Assembly (NCBI GenBank): GCA_030671065.1
Contig: DAOVAM010000004.1
Span: 1-37,263, forward strand
Reading direction: 5' to 3'
Length of the DNA stretch: 37,263 nt
Origin: Candidatus Aminicenantota bacterium
GTDB lineage: Bacteria > Acidobacteriota > Aminicenantia > Aminicenantales > Aminicenantaceae
Shown here piece by piece: positions 9,782 through 19,154 of the stretch. The notes under the pieces are model-generated. The model was not told where the DNA came from. It saw nothing but the letters and a program-made list of their open reading frames with translations, and did not search any database. A program made the position numbers and the translations under genes. Positions within the stretch are counted from its first letter, which is position 1; the number at the start of each line of letters is the position of its first letter.

Positions 9782-11163
9782 TGCTAGAAAGTATTCGAAA
9801 CATATTCAGTATCCCAGATCTTAGAAAAAGGGTCATCTTCACATTGCTTTTGCTCGCAGTCTATCGTGTCGGCTGGCAGATCCCCAATCCTGGAATAAGT
9901 GCGGATGCCCTGCAGGAGTTTTGGGAAGCTCAGAAAGGAACCATTCTCGGTTTTGTCGATCTTTTTTCCGGGCAGAATATGTCCAAGATGACAATTTTTG
10001 CACTGGGGATCATGCCTTATATCAGCGCCTCTATCATCCTCCAGTTGCTTCAGGTTGTCTGGCCTTACTTGGAGAGGTTGTCCAAGGAAGGGGACCTCGG
10101 TAGAAAAAAAATTACGCAGTACACGCGCTATGGGACCATTGTTATCTGTTCGATTCAGTCTTCCGCAATCGCATGGTGGCTTCAGACACAGAGCAGTCCC
10201 AGCGGAGTACCCATCGTCCCGAATCCTGGTTTGGGATTCATATTTTTGACGGTGCTGACTTTAACAACAGGCACTGTATTCGTCATGTGGTTGGGAGAAC
10301 AGATCTCTGAACGCGGGATTGGAAACGGCATCTCCTTGATCATCTTTGCTGGGATTGTGGTGAATTTTCCCCGCATGCTTCAAGATGTTTTTGGAGGATT
10401 GAGAACCGGCAGCATGACTCCTATAAAACTCATCTTCCTGTTTGCTATAATGCTGGCCATCGTTGCCCTTATCGTTTTTGTGGAGCGGGGACAGAGGCGG
10501 ATACCCGTCTCCTACGCAAAAAGAGTTGTCGGGAGAAAGATCTATGGAGGGCAGAGCACTCATCTTCCACTCAGAGTGAATACGGGCGGAGTTATCCCTA
10601 TCATTTTTGCTGCCTCGATCATAACCATTCCTGCAACGATCGCCTCTTTTGTTAAAAATCCAACTATCCAGCGGATCGCATTACAGTTTAATCCCGGCGA
10701 GCCTTTGTATAACCTCCTGTATGTGGCAGCAATCATCTTCTTCACTTATTTTTATGTCTCCATCATCTTTAATCCTTCTGATGTTGCGGACAACCTCAGG
10801 AAATACGGAGGATTCATTCCAGGAATAAGACCAGGGAAAAATACGTCTGATTTTATAGATAATGTCCTGTCACGGATCACTCTTGTGGGCTCCATATACT
10901 TGGCAGCCATAGCCATTCTTCCCGATTTTTTAACGAGGGGATTCAAAGTAAGCTCTCTGCCACTTATCGGAGATTTCTTAAATCAAAATCTGCCCCTATG
11001 GTTCACCCAGGGATTGCAAGTGAATATTTATTTTGGAGGGACTTCGATCCTGATCGTTGTTGGAGTGGCGATGGATACCATGCAGCAGATCGAGGCACAG
11101 CTTGTCATGCGACATTATGATGGATTCATGCGTCGTGGCCGTTTAAAGGGAAGGAGAGGATGA
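9781..11163 (+). CDS. secY: Preprotein translocase subunit SecY
   Basis: PDLRKRVIFTLLLLAVYRVGWQIPNPGI...SERGIGNGISLIIFAGIV...YYFYVSIIFNP-type region; multi-TM; spc operon position. Confidence 0.97.
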   Translation: MLESIRNIFSIPDLRKRVIFTLLLLAVYRVGWQIPNPGISADALQEFWEAQKGTILGFVDLFSGQNMSKMTIFALGIMPYISASIILQLLQVVWPYLERLSKEGDLGRKKITQYTRYGTIVICSIQSSAIAWWLQTQSSPSGVPIVPNPGLGFIFLTVLTLTTGTVFVMWLGEQISERGIGNGISLIIFAGIVVNFPRMLQDVFGGLRTGSMTPIKLIFLFAIMLAIVALIVFVERGQRRIPVSYAKRVVGRKIYGGQSTHLPLRVNTGGVIPIIFAASIITIPATIASFVKNPTIQRIALQFNPGEPLYNLLYVAAIIFFTYFYVSIIFNPSDVADNLRKYGGFIPGIRPGKNTSDFIDNVLSRITLVGSIYLAAIAILPDFLTRGFKVSSLPLIGDFLNQNLPLWFTQGLQVNIYFGGTSILIVVGVAMDTMQQIEAQLVMRHYDGFMRRGRLKGRRG

Positions 11164-11831
11164 GAATCATTCTGTTTGGACCTCCTGGCTCTGGCAAGGG
11201 GACTCAAGGCAATCTGTTAGAGAAAAAATACGGATTCCCTAAGATTTCCATGGGTGACCTTCTCCGCAGTGAAGTGCAGGATGGAACGCCACTTGGGAAA
11301 GAAGCTGAGGCCAAGATGAACCGTGGAGAATTGGTGAGCGATGATATAGTGGTCAAAATGATCAAGAACAGGATTTTCAAACCCGAATGCCAGAAAGGAT
11401 ACATTATGGATGGTTTTCCTCGAGACATCTCTCAAGCTCAGAGATTGGAGGAAATTGACCCTGCTTCGGAGGAAATGGCTATCGAGATATATTTGAGTGA
11501 TCAGGCCGCGTTAAACAGGCTCGGTGCGCGAAGAGTCTGCCCGGACTGTGATGCCATATACAACCTGATAAATAAGCCCCCGAAGAAGGATGAAACCTGT
11601 GATGTGTGTGAAGAAAAACTGATGCTGAGGGATGACGATAAACCTGGAGTCATCAAAGACCGTCTGAAAATCTACCATGAGCAGACAGAAGTCCTTATAG
11701 AGTATTACTCGAGAAAAAAGGTCTATTTCAGGATAGATGGAGAAGAGACTGTTGAATCTGTTTTTCAGCATATTTCTTCTCTTCTGGATAAGGAACTCGC
11801 TCGATCCCAAGAAGCGGAAGTCACAAAATGA
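11160..11831 (+). CDS. adk: Adenylate kinase, zinc-LID type
   Basis: MRIILFGPPGSGKGTQGNLLEKKYG; LID Cys4 CPDC...CDVC. Confidence 0.97.
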   Translation: MRIILFGPPGSGKGTQGNLLEKKYGFPKISMGDLLRSEVQDGTPLGKEAEAKMNRGELVSDDIVVKMIKNRIFKPECQKGYIMDGFPRDISQAQRLEEIDPASEEMAIEIYLSDQAALNRLGARRVCPDCDAIYNLINKPPKKDETCDVCEEKLMLRDDDKPGVIKDRLKIYHEQTEVLIEYYSRKKVYFRIDGEETVESVFQHISSLLDKELARSQEAEVTK

Positions 11832-12619
11832 TCATATACTGCGAGGAAGAAGTGCGCGCCATTAAGAAGAGCAACCAGATTGTCGCTAAAATTTTAAATG
11901 AGCTAGGAGCAATGATCAAGCCAGGACTGCGCACCAAAGAGCTGAATAACTGGGCAGAAACAAGAGCCAAAGAAATGGGTGCTATTCCTGCTTTCAAGGG
12001 ATACAGAGGATATCCATCATCCCTCTGCACCTCCATCAATGAGGAAATTGTTCATGGGATTCCTTCTTCTCGTTCTCTCCGGGAAGGAGATATCATCAGC
12101 CTGGATTTCGGAGTTCTGTATGAAGGATATTATGGAGATGCAGCAGCGACTTTCTCTGTGGGAGAGATCACTCCAAAAGCAAAGAAACTCATCCAAACAG
12201 CAGAAGAAGCCTTTTACAAAGGATTGGAGCAGATAAAGGTCGGAAATAGAATTTCGGACATTTCTCATTCCATTCAGAGTTATGTTGAATCGCAAGAATT
12301 TTCAGTCATCCGGTCTTTTGTCGGCCACGGAATCGGCCTTTCTCTTCACGAAGAACCTCAAATCCCGAATTTTGGTTTGCCAGGGAGAGGACCAAAGATA
12401 AAGCCGGGCATGGTTTTTGCATTGGAGCCTATGATTGCCATGGGTGACTGGAACGTTGAAATTTTGGATGATAACTGGACAGCGATCACCAAAGACAGAA
12501 GTCTCTCTGCACATTACGAACACACAGTGGCGGTCACAGATGAAGGCACTGAGATTTTAAGCCTCTTGAATGATGGAAAGAACAGCTTGCCGTATATCAA
12601 GGAGAATCAGTATGCCTAA
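11828..12619 (+). CDS. map: Type I methionine aminopeptidase
   Basis: [20 protein letters not shown]...[16 protein letters not shown]...[17 protein letters not shown]...[18 protein letters not shown]. Confidence 0.97.
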   Translation: MIIYCEEEVRAIKKSNQIVAKILNELGAMIKPGLRTKELNNWAETRAKEMGAIPAFKGYRGYPSSLCTSINEEIVHGIPSSRSLREGDIISLDFGVLYEGYYGDAAATFSVGEITPKAKKLIQTAEEAFYKGLEQIKVGNRISDISHSIQSYVESQEFSVIRSFVGHGIGLSLHEEPQIPNFGLPGRGPKIKPGMVFALEPMIAMGDWNVEILDDNWTAITKDRSLSAHYEHTVAVTDEGTEILSLLNDGKNSLPYIKENQYA

Positions 12620-12830
12620 AGATGATGTTTTTGAGACTGAAGGCACTGTGATCGAGACTCTCCCGAATGCCATGTTTCGTGTCGAGCTGGCGAATAAACA
12701 TGTGATTTTGGCTCATATATCAGGAAAAATGCGGAAGCACTTTATCCGGATTCTCCCAGGAGATAAAGTGCAGATTGAGCTCTCCCCTTATGATTTGACT
12801 AAAGGAAGAATCACTTATCGTTTCAAATGA
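12612..12830 (+). CDS. infA: Translation initiation factor IF-1
   Basis: [72 protein letters not shown]; start refined to 12612. Confidence 0.97.
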   Translation: MPKDDVFETEGTVIETLPNAMFRVELANKHVILAHISGKMRKHFIRILPGDKVQIELSPYDLTKGRITYRFK

Positions 12831-12841
12831 AGGAATAGACA

Positions 12842-12955
12842 ATGAAAGTCAGGGCGTCGGTGAAGAAGATTTGCAGGAACTGTCGAATAATTAAAAGAAA
12901 AGGCATAATTCGGGTTATCTGTTCCAATCCGAAGCATAAACAAAAACAAGGATAA
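12842..12955 (+). CDS. rpmJ: 50S ribosomal protein L36 (not in ORF track, 37 aa)
   Basis: [37 protein letters not shown], Zn-type L36. Confidence 0.97.
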   Translation: MKVRASVKKICRNCRIIKRKGIIRVICSNPKHKQKQG

Positions 12956-12967
12956 TACGAGGTTAAA

Positions 12968-13342
12968 ATGGCAAGAATCGCAGGAATTACACTTCCAACG
13001 GAGAAGAGAGTTGAAATCGGGCTAACCTATATTTTTGGGATTGGACGTTCGAGATCCAATAATATTCTACAAGAGGCGAAAATAGATAAAGACAAAAAAG
13101 TCAAGGATTTAACCGAAGAAGATGTTAAGAAAATCAGAGAAATCATCGAGAAACGAGAGAAAATAGAGGGCGACCTGAGAAAGGAAGTGACTCAGGATAT
13201 AAAAAGGTTGGTCGATATAGGCTCTTACAGGGGGCTGCGACACAAGAGGAGGTTGCCCGTGAGAGGCCAGAGAACCAAGACCAACGCACGGACAAGAAGA
13301 GGTGCTCGAGGCCATTCAGTAAAAATGATTAAAACCAAATAG
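12968..13342 (+). CDS. rpsM: 30S ribosomal protein S13
   Basis: [26 protein letters not shown]...[28 protein letters not shown]. Confidence 0.98.
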   Translation: MARIAGITLPTEKRVEIGLTYIFGIGRSRSNNILQEAKIDKDKKVKDLTEEDVKKIREIIEKREKIEGDLRKEVTQDIKRLVDIGSYRGLRHKRRLPVRGQRTKTNARTRRGARGHSVKMIKTK

Positions 13343-13355
13343 GAGAGAGTGATCC

Positions 13356-13748
13356 ATGCCGAAAGCAAAAAGGAAAACCAAGAAAAAAAAGGTAAGGAAA
13401 GAGATTGGATTTGGTGCGGCTTATATTCAATCCACTTTCAACAATACAATCATAACCATAACAGATCGGCAGGGAGATGTCCTCTGCTGGTCCAGCTCTG
13501 GAACATCTGGATTTAAGGGAGCCCGGAAAGGGACACCTTTTGCAGCCCAACTGGCTGCAAAAGAGGCTTCATTGAAGGCGAAGGAATATGGAGTCAGGTA
13601 TATTGATGTGAGAGTAAAAGGTCCAGGTGCTGGGAGAGAATCGGCTATTCGGGCTCTCCAGACAAACGGTTTGGAGATAAAATCCATAAAGGATGTGACT
13701 CCATTACCTCATAATGGCTGCCGTGTCCGGAAGAGAAGAAGAGTTTAA
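13356..13748 (+). CDS. rpsK: 30S ribosomal protein S11
   Basis: [45 protein letters not shown]...[15 protein letters not shown]. Confidence 0.98.
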   Translation: MPKAKRKTKKKKVRKEIGFGAAYIQSTFNNTIITITDRQGDVLCWSSSGTSGFKGARKGTPFAAQLAAKEASLKAKEYGVRYIDVRVKGPGAGRESAIRALQTNGLEIKSIKDVTPLPHNGCRVRKRRRV

Positions 13749-13776
13749 ATGCGAACAGGAATGTAAGGAGATAAAG

Positions 13777-14403
13777 ATGTCAAGATACAGAGAATCCGTT
13801 TGTCGTCTCTGTCGTGGAGAGAAGGTCAAGCTCTTCCTGAAAGGGAATAAATGTCTAACTGATAAATGTCCAGTTGAAAGAAGGCTTTATCCTCCGGGAG
13901 AACACGGACGGAGGAGAAGAAGAATCCTTGGATACGGACTTCAGCTCAGGGAGAAACAAAAATTGAAGAGGTATTACGGGATGTCGGAGAAGCAGTTCAG
14001 GCTCTTCTTCATGAGGGCCGAAAAGAAAAGAGGGGTCACAGGAGATACCCTTCTCTCCATGCTGGAAAGAAGGCTGGATAATGTTATATATCTTGTAGGA
14101 TTTTCGCACTCCCGGAGTCATGCGCGCCAGTTGATCACACACGGCCATTTCCGCGTCAACAATTGGAAAGTCAATGTTCCTTCCTATTTGGTCGATAAGG
14201 GGGATACTATCTTATTCAAGGACAAATCAGCAAAGCATGAAGAGCTGAAAGCCATTGTGAGCTCAAACAAGAGGAAGACTATCCCGGGGTGGGTAGATGT
14301 GGATTGGGAAAAAATGCAGGCCAAGATTCTCACTTTCCCTGCTCGGGAAGATATTACATTCCCAGTAGAAGAGCACTTGGTCGTTGAGCTTTATTCAAAA
14401 TAG
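13777..14403 (+). CDS. rpsD: 30S ribosomal protein S4, Zn-binding form
   Basis: MSRYRESVCRLCRGEKVKLFLKGNKCLTDKC...; start refined to ATG 13777 (ORF track starts 21 codons early). Confidence 0.96.
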   Translation: MSRYRESVCRLCRGEKVKLFLKGNKCLTDKCPVERRLYPPGEHGRRRRRILGYGLQLREKQKLKRYYGMSEKQFRLFFMRAEKKRGVTGDTLLSMLERRLDNVIYLVGFSHSRSHARQLITHGHFRVNNWKVNVPSYLVDKGDTILFKDKSAKHEELKAIVSSNKRKTIPGWVDVDWEKMQAKILTFPAREDITFPVEEHLVVELYSK

Positions 14404-14428
14404 ATTATTTTTTGAGTTATTGGAGTTG

Positions 14429-14455
14429 CTGAGAATGTTCATATTTGTTTCTCAG
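14429..14455 (+). promoter_or_regulatory. Stem-loop in rpsD-rpoA spacer
   Basis: Perfect 7-bp inverted repeat CTGAGAA (14429-14435) / TTCTCAG (14449-14455), 13-nt loop. Confidence 0.35.
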
Positions 14456-14496
14456 TGATAGAATTTGACAATAACGGAGGCTGAAAAGGAGGAAGT

Positions 14497-15525
14497 ATGA
14501 TAGAAACAGGTTTTCAGAGGCCGAAATATCTGGAGTGCGATTTCGATTCATTGACTGAGATTTACGGCCGCTTTTCGGCCCAACCTTTTGAAAGAGGTTT
14601 TGGCATCACAATAGGAAATGCGTTGCGGAGGATTCTGCTTTCTTCTGTAACCGGAGCAGCGATAACAGCTGTTCGAATACAGGGGGTACTCCATGAATTT
14701 TCAAGTATTCCTGGAGTAGTAGAAGATGTGACAGATATCATCCTGAACATGAAAAGTGTTCCTTTAAAGCTCGAAGGAGAAGAGCAGAAAGTGATGACTC
14801 TGAAAAAGAAAGGGCCAGCAGAGGCAAAAACATCTGACATGGAATATGATGGGGATATCGAGATTCTCGACAAAAATATCCATATTGCTTCCCTTGATAG
14901 GGACGGCAAGCTGGATATCGAGATGATCGTCAAGAATAACAGGGGATATATCTCTGCGGATCAAAATTTTGATGAAAATTTGAGCGTGGATTATATTCCT
15001 CTCGATTCTTCTCATTCTCCAGTCTTGAGGGTGAATTACAAAGTCGAACCCGCTAGAGTAGGCAAGAGGATTGACTATGAAAAACTGAATTTAGAGATTT
15101 GGACCACAGGTTCGACTTCTCCGATGGATGCTCTCGCTCAAGCTGCAAAAATCATGAGGGACCATTTGGTCATTTTCCTGAATATTGTTGATGAACCGAT
15201 GGAAAGGGAGCAGGTGGCCGCAAAGAAGGAAATTCCTTATCTATCCCAGCAGGATATCCTCTCAAAGTCCATAGACCATCTTGAACTCTCGGTCAGGTCC
15301 AATAATTGCCTCAGGTCTGCAGGGATTGAAAAAATCTATGGGCTTGTTCGAAAAACTGAGGAAGAACTCCTCAAAACAAAGAATTTTGGACGCAAATCTC
15401 TGACTGAAATCAAAGAAACCCTCCAGGAACTGGGTCTGGGGCTCAACCTGGATCTTCATCCCAAATTATTGGAAAAGATTGAAGTGGAAAAGAAAGAACA
15501 GGAAGAAGTGGAGCATGATGAATGA
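14497..15525 (+). CDS. rpoA: DNA-directed RNA polymerase subunit alpha
   Basis: YGRFSAQPFERGFGITIGNALRRILLSSVTGAAITAVRIQGVLHEFSSIPGVVEDVTDIILNMK; alpha-CTD ELSVRSNNCLRSAGI. Confidence 0.98.
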   Translation: MIETGFQRPKYLECDFDSLTEIYGRFSAQPFERGFGITIGNALRRILLSSVTGAAITAVRIQGVLHEFSSIPGVVEDVTDIILNMKSVPLKLEGEEQKVMTLKKKGPAEAKTSDMEYDGDIEILDKNIHIASLDRDGKLDIEMIVKNNRGYISADQNFDENLSVDYIPLDSSHSPVLRVNYKVEPARVGKRIDYEKLNLEIWTTGSTSPMDALAQAAKIMRDHLVIFLNIVDEPMEREQVAAKKEIPYLSQQDILSKSIDHLELSVRSNNCLRSAGIEKIYGLVRKTEEELLKTKNFGRKSLTEIKETLQELGLGLNLDLHPKLLEKIEVEKKEQEEVEHDE

Positions 15526-15938
15526 GGCATCTTGTTAAAGGGAAAAAACTCCAGAGAAACAGCGCGCAGAGACGGGCTTTGCTTCGCAATCAGGTGACAT
15601 CTTTTCTGGAAAAAGAACGCATTACCACAACACTGGCCAAGGCCAAAGCCACAAGGCCTCTTGCCGAAAAGATGATCACACTGGCCAAGAAGGATACTCT
15701 TCACTCGAGAAGGCAGGCTTTAAGATTCATCTACAAAAGGATTGTGGTGAAAAAGCTTTTTGAAGAGCTTGGGCCGCGTTTTAGCGAAAGACCGGGGGGT
15801 TACACAAGGATCGTGAAGGTCGGACCTCGTGCAGGAGATGGAGCGGAGATGGCAGTGCTTGAGCTTATCGGTACAGAATTCAAGAAGAAAGAAAAAAAGA
15901 AGAAAGATATTAAGGAAAAGTTAAAGAAGAAAAAGTAG
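15522..15938 (+). CDS. rplQ: 50S ribosomal protein L17 with Lys-rich C-terminal tail
   Basis: MRHLVKGKKLQRNSAQRRALLRNQVTSFLEKERITTTLAKAKATRPLAEKMITLAKK; tail KKKEKKKKDIKEKLKKKK. Confidence 0.96.
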   Translation: MRHLVKGKKLQRNSAQRRALLRNQVTSFLEKERITTTLAKAKATRPLAEKMITLAKKDTLHSRRQALRFIYKRIVVKKLFEELGPRFSERPGGYTRIVKVGPRAGDGAEMAVLELIGTEFKKKEKKKKDIKEKLKKKK

Positions 15939-16030
15939 CCTCAAACCCGGCATCCTTTTCTCTCCTCAGCAAAGAATATCCGCATCTAGCCAGTAGGATT
16001 TCTCTGTTCAAGATGAATAGTCAACAGGAA

Positions 16031-16063
16031 AGAAAAAAAAGGGGCCTGTCCCCTTTTTCTTCC
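16031..16063. terminator. Putative bidirectional Rho-independent terminator between convergent rplQ and lytic transglycosylase
   Basis: AGAAAAAAAAGGGG-CCTGT-CCCCTTTTTCTT: A5G4/C4T5 stem with flanking A and T tracts. Confidence 0.75.
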
Positions 16064-16182
16064 AAGAAGGCTAAATCCTCAAGGTCTCTTCATCCATTCC
16101 CGTGTATTTTACTCATACAAGTAAGAGAAGAAACCCCATGCGCAGCTGATGACTAAAAAAAAGGGGTCTTTCTTGAGTTATG

Positions 16183-17991
16183 TTATTCTTTGGGAATGAT
16201 CCAGAGTTCCTGACCGGGATAGATCTTCGATCTTTGGCTAAGGCCATTGATCTGGAGGAACGTGTTGAGATTCATTCCATACTCGCGTGCGATCTCAAAA
16301 GGAGTATCCCCGGACTTGACAGTATAATTGAGAGCCCCTTCTGGTTTGCCAGACTGGATGACTATTTTTTGGCCGACATCCAGATTATTGTTTGTGAGAT
16401 TGTTGTCGTCCTTTATTTTTTGAATGGAAGTGTTGTAGGCACCGGCGATTTTGTACAGAGAATCTCCCCGCCGGACAACGTAGATGAGTTTTTCCCCTTC
16501 CTTGATGAGTGGAGGTGGAGAGGAGTATTGGCTTGATCCGCCTCGAATTGGAATCTTAAGCCTCTGTCCAGGTCTGATAAAATTGACGCTCCGCAGACCA
16601 GTCAACCTCGCAATAGCTCTAACGTTCGTCCTGTAGCGCTCGGCAATCTCTGAGAGTGTCTCTCCCCGGCGCACATAGTGTGTTATGTAGCTGGCTGCTT
16701 CAGGAATATAACGAGGTAGTGCATCTACCGAAGCAAGTATATGCTCGCTCAAACCTACAGGAATTTTGAGCAAATATTCGTTTTCAGGGGTAGCTTTATG
16801 CCGGAGCTCCGGATTGAGTGAGCTCAGGTCCTCAGCCCCTAATCCCAGAACCTTTGAGAGGGATGAAAGCCTCACGGGTCTGTTCACAGAGATAATCTCA
16901 TACTCCAGAGGCGGGTCGGGAGTCGGGAAATCGAAGCCGTACTTTTCAGGATTGTTGATGATGAGAAGAGTGGCGATAAAACGAGGAACGAAACGTGCCG
17001 TTTCACGAGGCAGCTTTTCAAAAAGATCCCAGAAATTGTCGAGGTAATTCAACCGCTGGGAACGGATCACTCTTTTGACTCTGTACTCACCGCAGTTGTA
17101 AGCCGCAAGAGCAGTGGTCCAGTCCCCGAAATGAGAATGGAGCTCGGTCAGGTATTTGATGGCTGCCCGGGTTGATTTAATGGGATCCATGCGTTCGTCG
17201 ATATGGAGATTCCGTTTCAATCCAAACCTGTTTCCTGTGGAGGCGATGAACTGCCAGAGCCCCAGAGCGGCGGCACGAGAGTAGGCTCTCGTGTTAAACC
17301 AGCTCTCGATCATCGGTACCCAGGACAGCTCTTCAGGGAGACCTTCTTTTTTCAACTCTTCCAGAATCATCTTTCGGTAGCGGCCAGAACGTCTGTAACC
17401 TGTTTCGAATACTTTTTTCTCAGCATTCTGGAATAATTTGATCTCTCTCTGGACGTATTTGTTTTCCTCAATGGGGATGGATTGATGATTGTCCCCAACA
17501 GCTGTTTCCTGAGAAGCATAGATCCCCTGTATTCTCTGTGCGATCATGAGTCTGAGCTCGTTTTTTTCCTGGATGAGAGGATCATCCGGGGGAAGATGGA
17601 GTTTCAGGATGAGGTTGAACGCCTCGTCTAGAGCAGCCAGGGCTGTGTCGAGATCCCCCTTGTCCCAGGCAAGCTGGGCATCCTGGTACGAATACAGGGC
17701 ATCATCGAGAATCATGAGAGGATCGTTTTCCTTCTCAACAGTCTCTTGCTCTCCCTTTTGGCTGGAGGTGTCCTCTTTGAGAAGGGATCCTTTATCCATC
17801 TGACTTATTTCCTCCTCGAGTGTTTGTTCCTTCTTTTCTGCTTCAATCGGCTCCGAAGCCTGGATCTTGTTTGGAGTTGGGGGGGGGATGATTTGCGTTT
17901 TATCTGGCTTCTTATGGAAAATGGAACAACTCCAAAACAGTGTGAATGCTAAGACAAAGACAACCAGGCAAAGAATTTTTTGTTTTCTCAA
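16183..17991 (-). CDS. Lipoprotein membrane-bound lytic murein transglycosylase (MltD-like): SLT domain + three LysM domains
   Basis: Signal/lipobox LCLVVFVLAFTLFWSC; SLT ESWFNTRAYSRAAALGLWQFIASTG...TALAAYNCGEYRV; three LysM repeats (YVRRGETLSEIAERY, YVVRRGDSLYKIAGAY, YTVKSGDTPFEIAREY). Confidence 0.92.
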   Translation of the reverse strand: MRKQKILCLVVFVLAFTLFWSCSIFHKKPDKTQIIPPPTPNKIQASEPIEAEKKEQTLEEEISQMDKGSLLKEDTSSQKGEQETVEKENDPLMILDDALYSYQDAQLAWDKGDLDTALAALDEAFNLILKLHLPPDDPLIQEKNELRLMIAQRIQGIYASQETAVGDNHQSIPIEENKYVQREIKLFQNAEKKVFETGYRRSGRYRKMILEELKKEGLPEELSWVPMIESWFNTRAYSRAAALGLWQFIASTGNRFGLKRNLHIDERMDPIKSTRAAIKYLTELHSHFGDWTTALAAYNCGEYRVKRVIRSQRLNYLDNFWDLFEKLPRETARFVPRFIATLLIINNPEKYGFDFPTPDPPLEYEIISVNRPVRLSSLSKVLGLGAEDLSSLNPELRHKATPENEYLLKIPVGLSEHILASVDALPRYIPEAASYITHYVRRGETLSEIAERYRTNVRAIARLTGLRSVNFIRPGQRLKIPIRGGSSQYSSPPPLIKEGEKLIYVVRRGDSLYKIAGAYNTSIQKIKDDNNLTNNNLDVGQKIVIQSGKPEGALNYTVKSGDTPFEIAREYGMNLNTFLQINGLSQRSKIYPGQELWIIPKE

Positions 17992-18033
17992 TTTATACCT
18001 ATATGGGAAATTTATAACATTTTAGATGTAACA

Positions 18034-18047
18034 GAGTCAAATGACTC
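18034..18047. promoter_or_regulatory. Palindrome GAGTCA-AA-TGACTC upstream of lytic transglycosylase gene
   Basis: Perfect 6+6 inverted repeat, 43 nt upstream of the minus-strand start at 17991. Confidence 0.3.
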
Positions 18048-18159
18048 CATGATACCCTAAGATACACAAACTCCAGTATTGAGGTAAATCGCCTTTAGGG
18101 ATGATTTACGGAGTGATTTTTTTCACCCGAAAAGAGGGGTAGCGATGAGGAAGAAAAAA

Positions 18160-18175
18160 TGGGGAACAACCCCCT
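18160..18175 (-). terminator. Possible short terminator after galE
   Basis: On minus strand GGGGTTGTTCCCCATTTTTTC: 4-bp GC stem followed by a T tract. Confidence 0.4.
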
Positions 18176-18176
18176 A

Positions 18177-19154
18177 TCATTTATTCAGTGTTTTTTGATG
18201 CCAGTTCCAGGCTGTCTGTATGATGGTCTCTATATCCGAATGAGAAAGCGTCCAACCGAGGATTTTCTCGGCCTTAACCTTGGAGGACAGGAGCACAGGG
18301 ACATCTCCTTTCCGCTTTGGCTTTTCTTTATATTCCACTCTTTGTCCTGTGATTTTCTCAATTTTTTTTATGATTTCCTGGACAGAGTACCCTTTGTTTG
18401 TCCCGAGATTGATGAATTCACTCCGGGAAGACTCGAGTAGCTTATGGAGAGCAAGAACATGTGCCTTGGCTAGGTCTGTGACGTGGATGTAATCCCTGAC
18501 GGCTGTTCCGTCTTCTGTGGGGAAATCTGTTCCGTAGAGGTCGAAGCCCTTTTTTTCCCCGAGAAGGAAAAGAAGAATGTTGGGGATGAGATGAGTTTCC
18601 GGCTCGTGCATTTCTCCCAGGAGTCCATCCGGATCGGCGCCAGCTGCGTTGAAATAACGGAGAGAAATGAATTTTAGCCCGTAGGCCCTTTCGTAATCTT
18701 CAAGGATATTTTCGACAAAAGCTTTTGTTTGCCCGTAGGGATTGACTGGATTCAAGGGGTGATTTTCCGGAATCGGTATCTGAAGGGGGATCCCGTACAC
18801 GGCTGCACTCGAGGAAAAGATGAACGCTTTAACTTTGGCTTCAAGTAGAGCATCCAGGAGGTTTAGACTGCTGGTCAGGTTATGAGTGTAGTATTTACGA
18901 GGATCTGCATAGGATTCGCCAACCTGGATAAGAGAGGCAAAGTGCAGGACGGCTTGGATGTCCCCAGACCTGAATGCGTCCTTGATGGAGTCCTTGTCCA
19001 TCAAGTCACCCTCAATTAGGCTACCTCCCACGAGCAGTTCTCTTTTTCCTGTCGAAAAATTATCAAAGATGATGACTTCATATCCTTCCTTGAGGAGCTC
19101 TTTAACAGTATGAGATCCTATGTAGCCTGCTCCACCCGTCACAAGCACCTTCAT
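18177..19154 (-). CDS. galE: UDP-glucose 4-epimerase
   Basis: MKVLVTGGAGYIGSHTVKELLKEGYEVIIFDNFSTG...SSSAAVYG...PYGQTKAFVE...DYIHVTDLAKAHVLAL. Confidence 0.94.
   Translation of the reverse strand: MKVLVTGGAGYIGSHTVKELLKEGYEVIIFDNFSTGKRELLVGGSLIEGDLMDKDSIKDAFRSGDIQAVLHFASLIQVGESYADPRKYYTHNLTSSLNLLDALLEAKVKAFIFSSSAAVYGIPLQIPIPENHPLNPVNPYGQTKAFVENILEDYERAYGLKFISLRYFNAAGADPDGLLGEMHEPETHLIPNILLFLLGEKKGFDLYGTDFPTEDGTAVRDYIHVTDLAKAHVLALHKLLESSRSEFINLGTNKGYSVQEIIKKIEKITGQRVEYKEKPKRKGDVPVLLSSKVKAEKILGWTLSHSDIETIIQTAWNWHQKTLNK

Noticed and set aside
13714-13776. N-terminal extension of S4 as given by the ORF track
   Set aside because: This region overlaps the rpsK end; canonical S4 start MSRYRESVCRLCRG lies at 13777 after an aaggag ribosome-binding site
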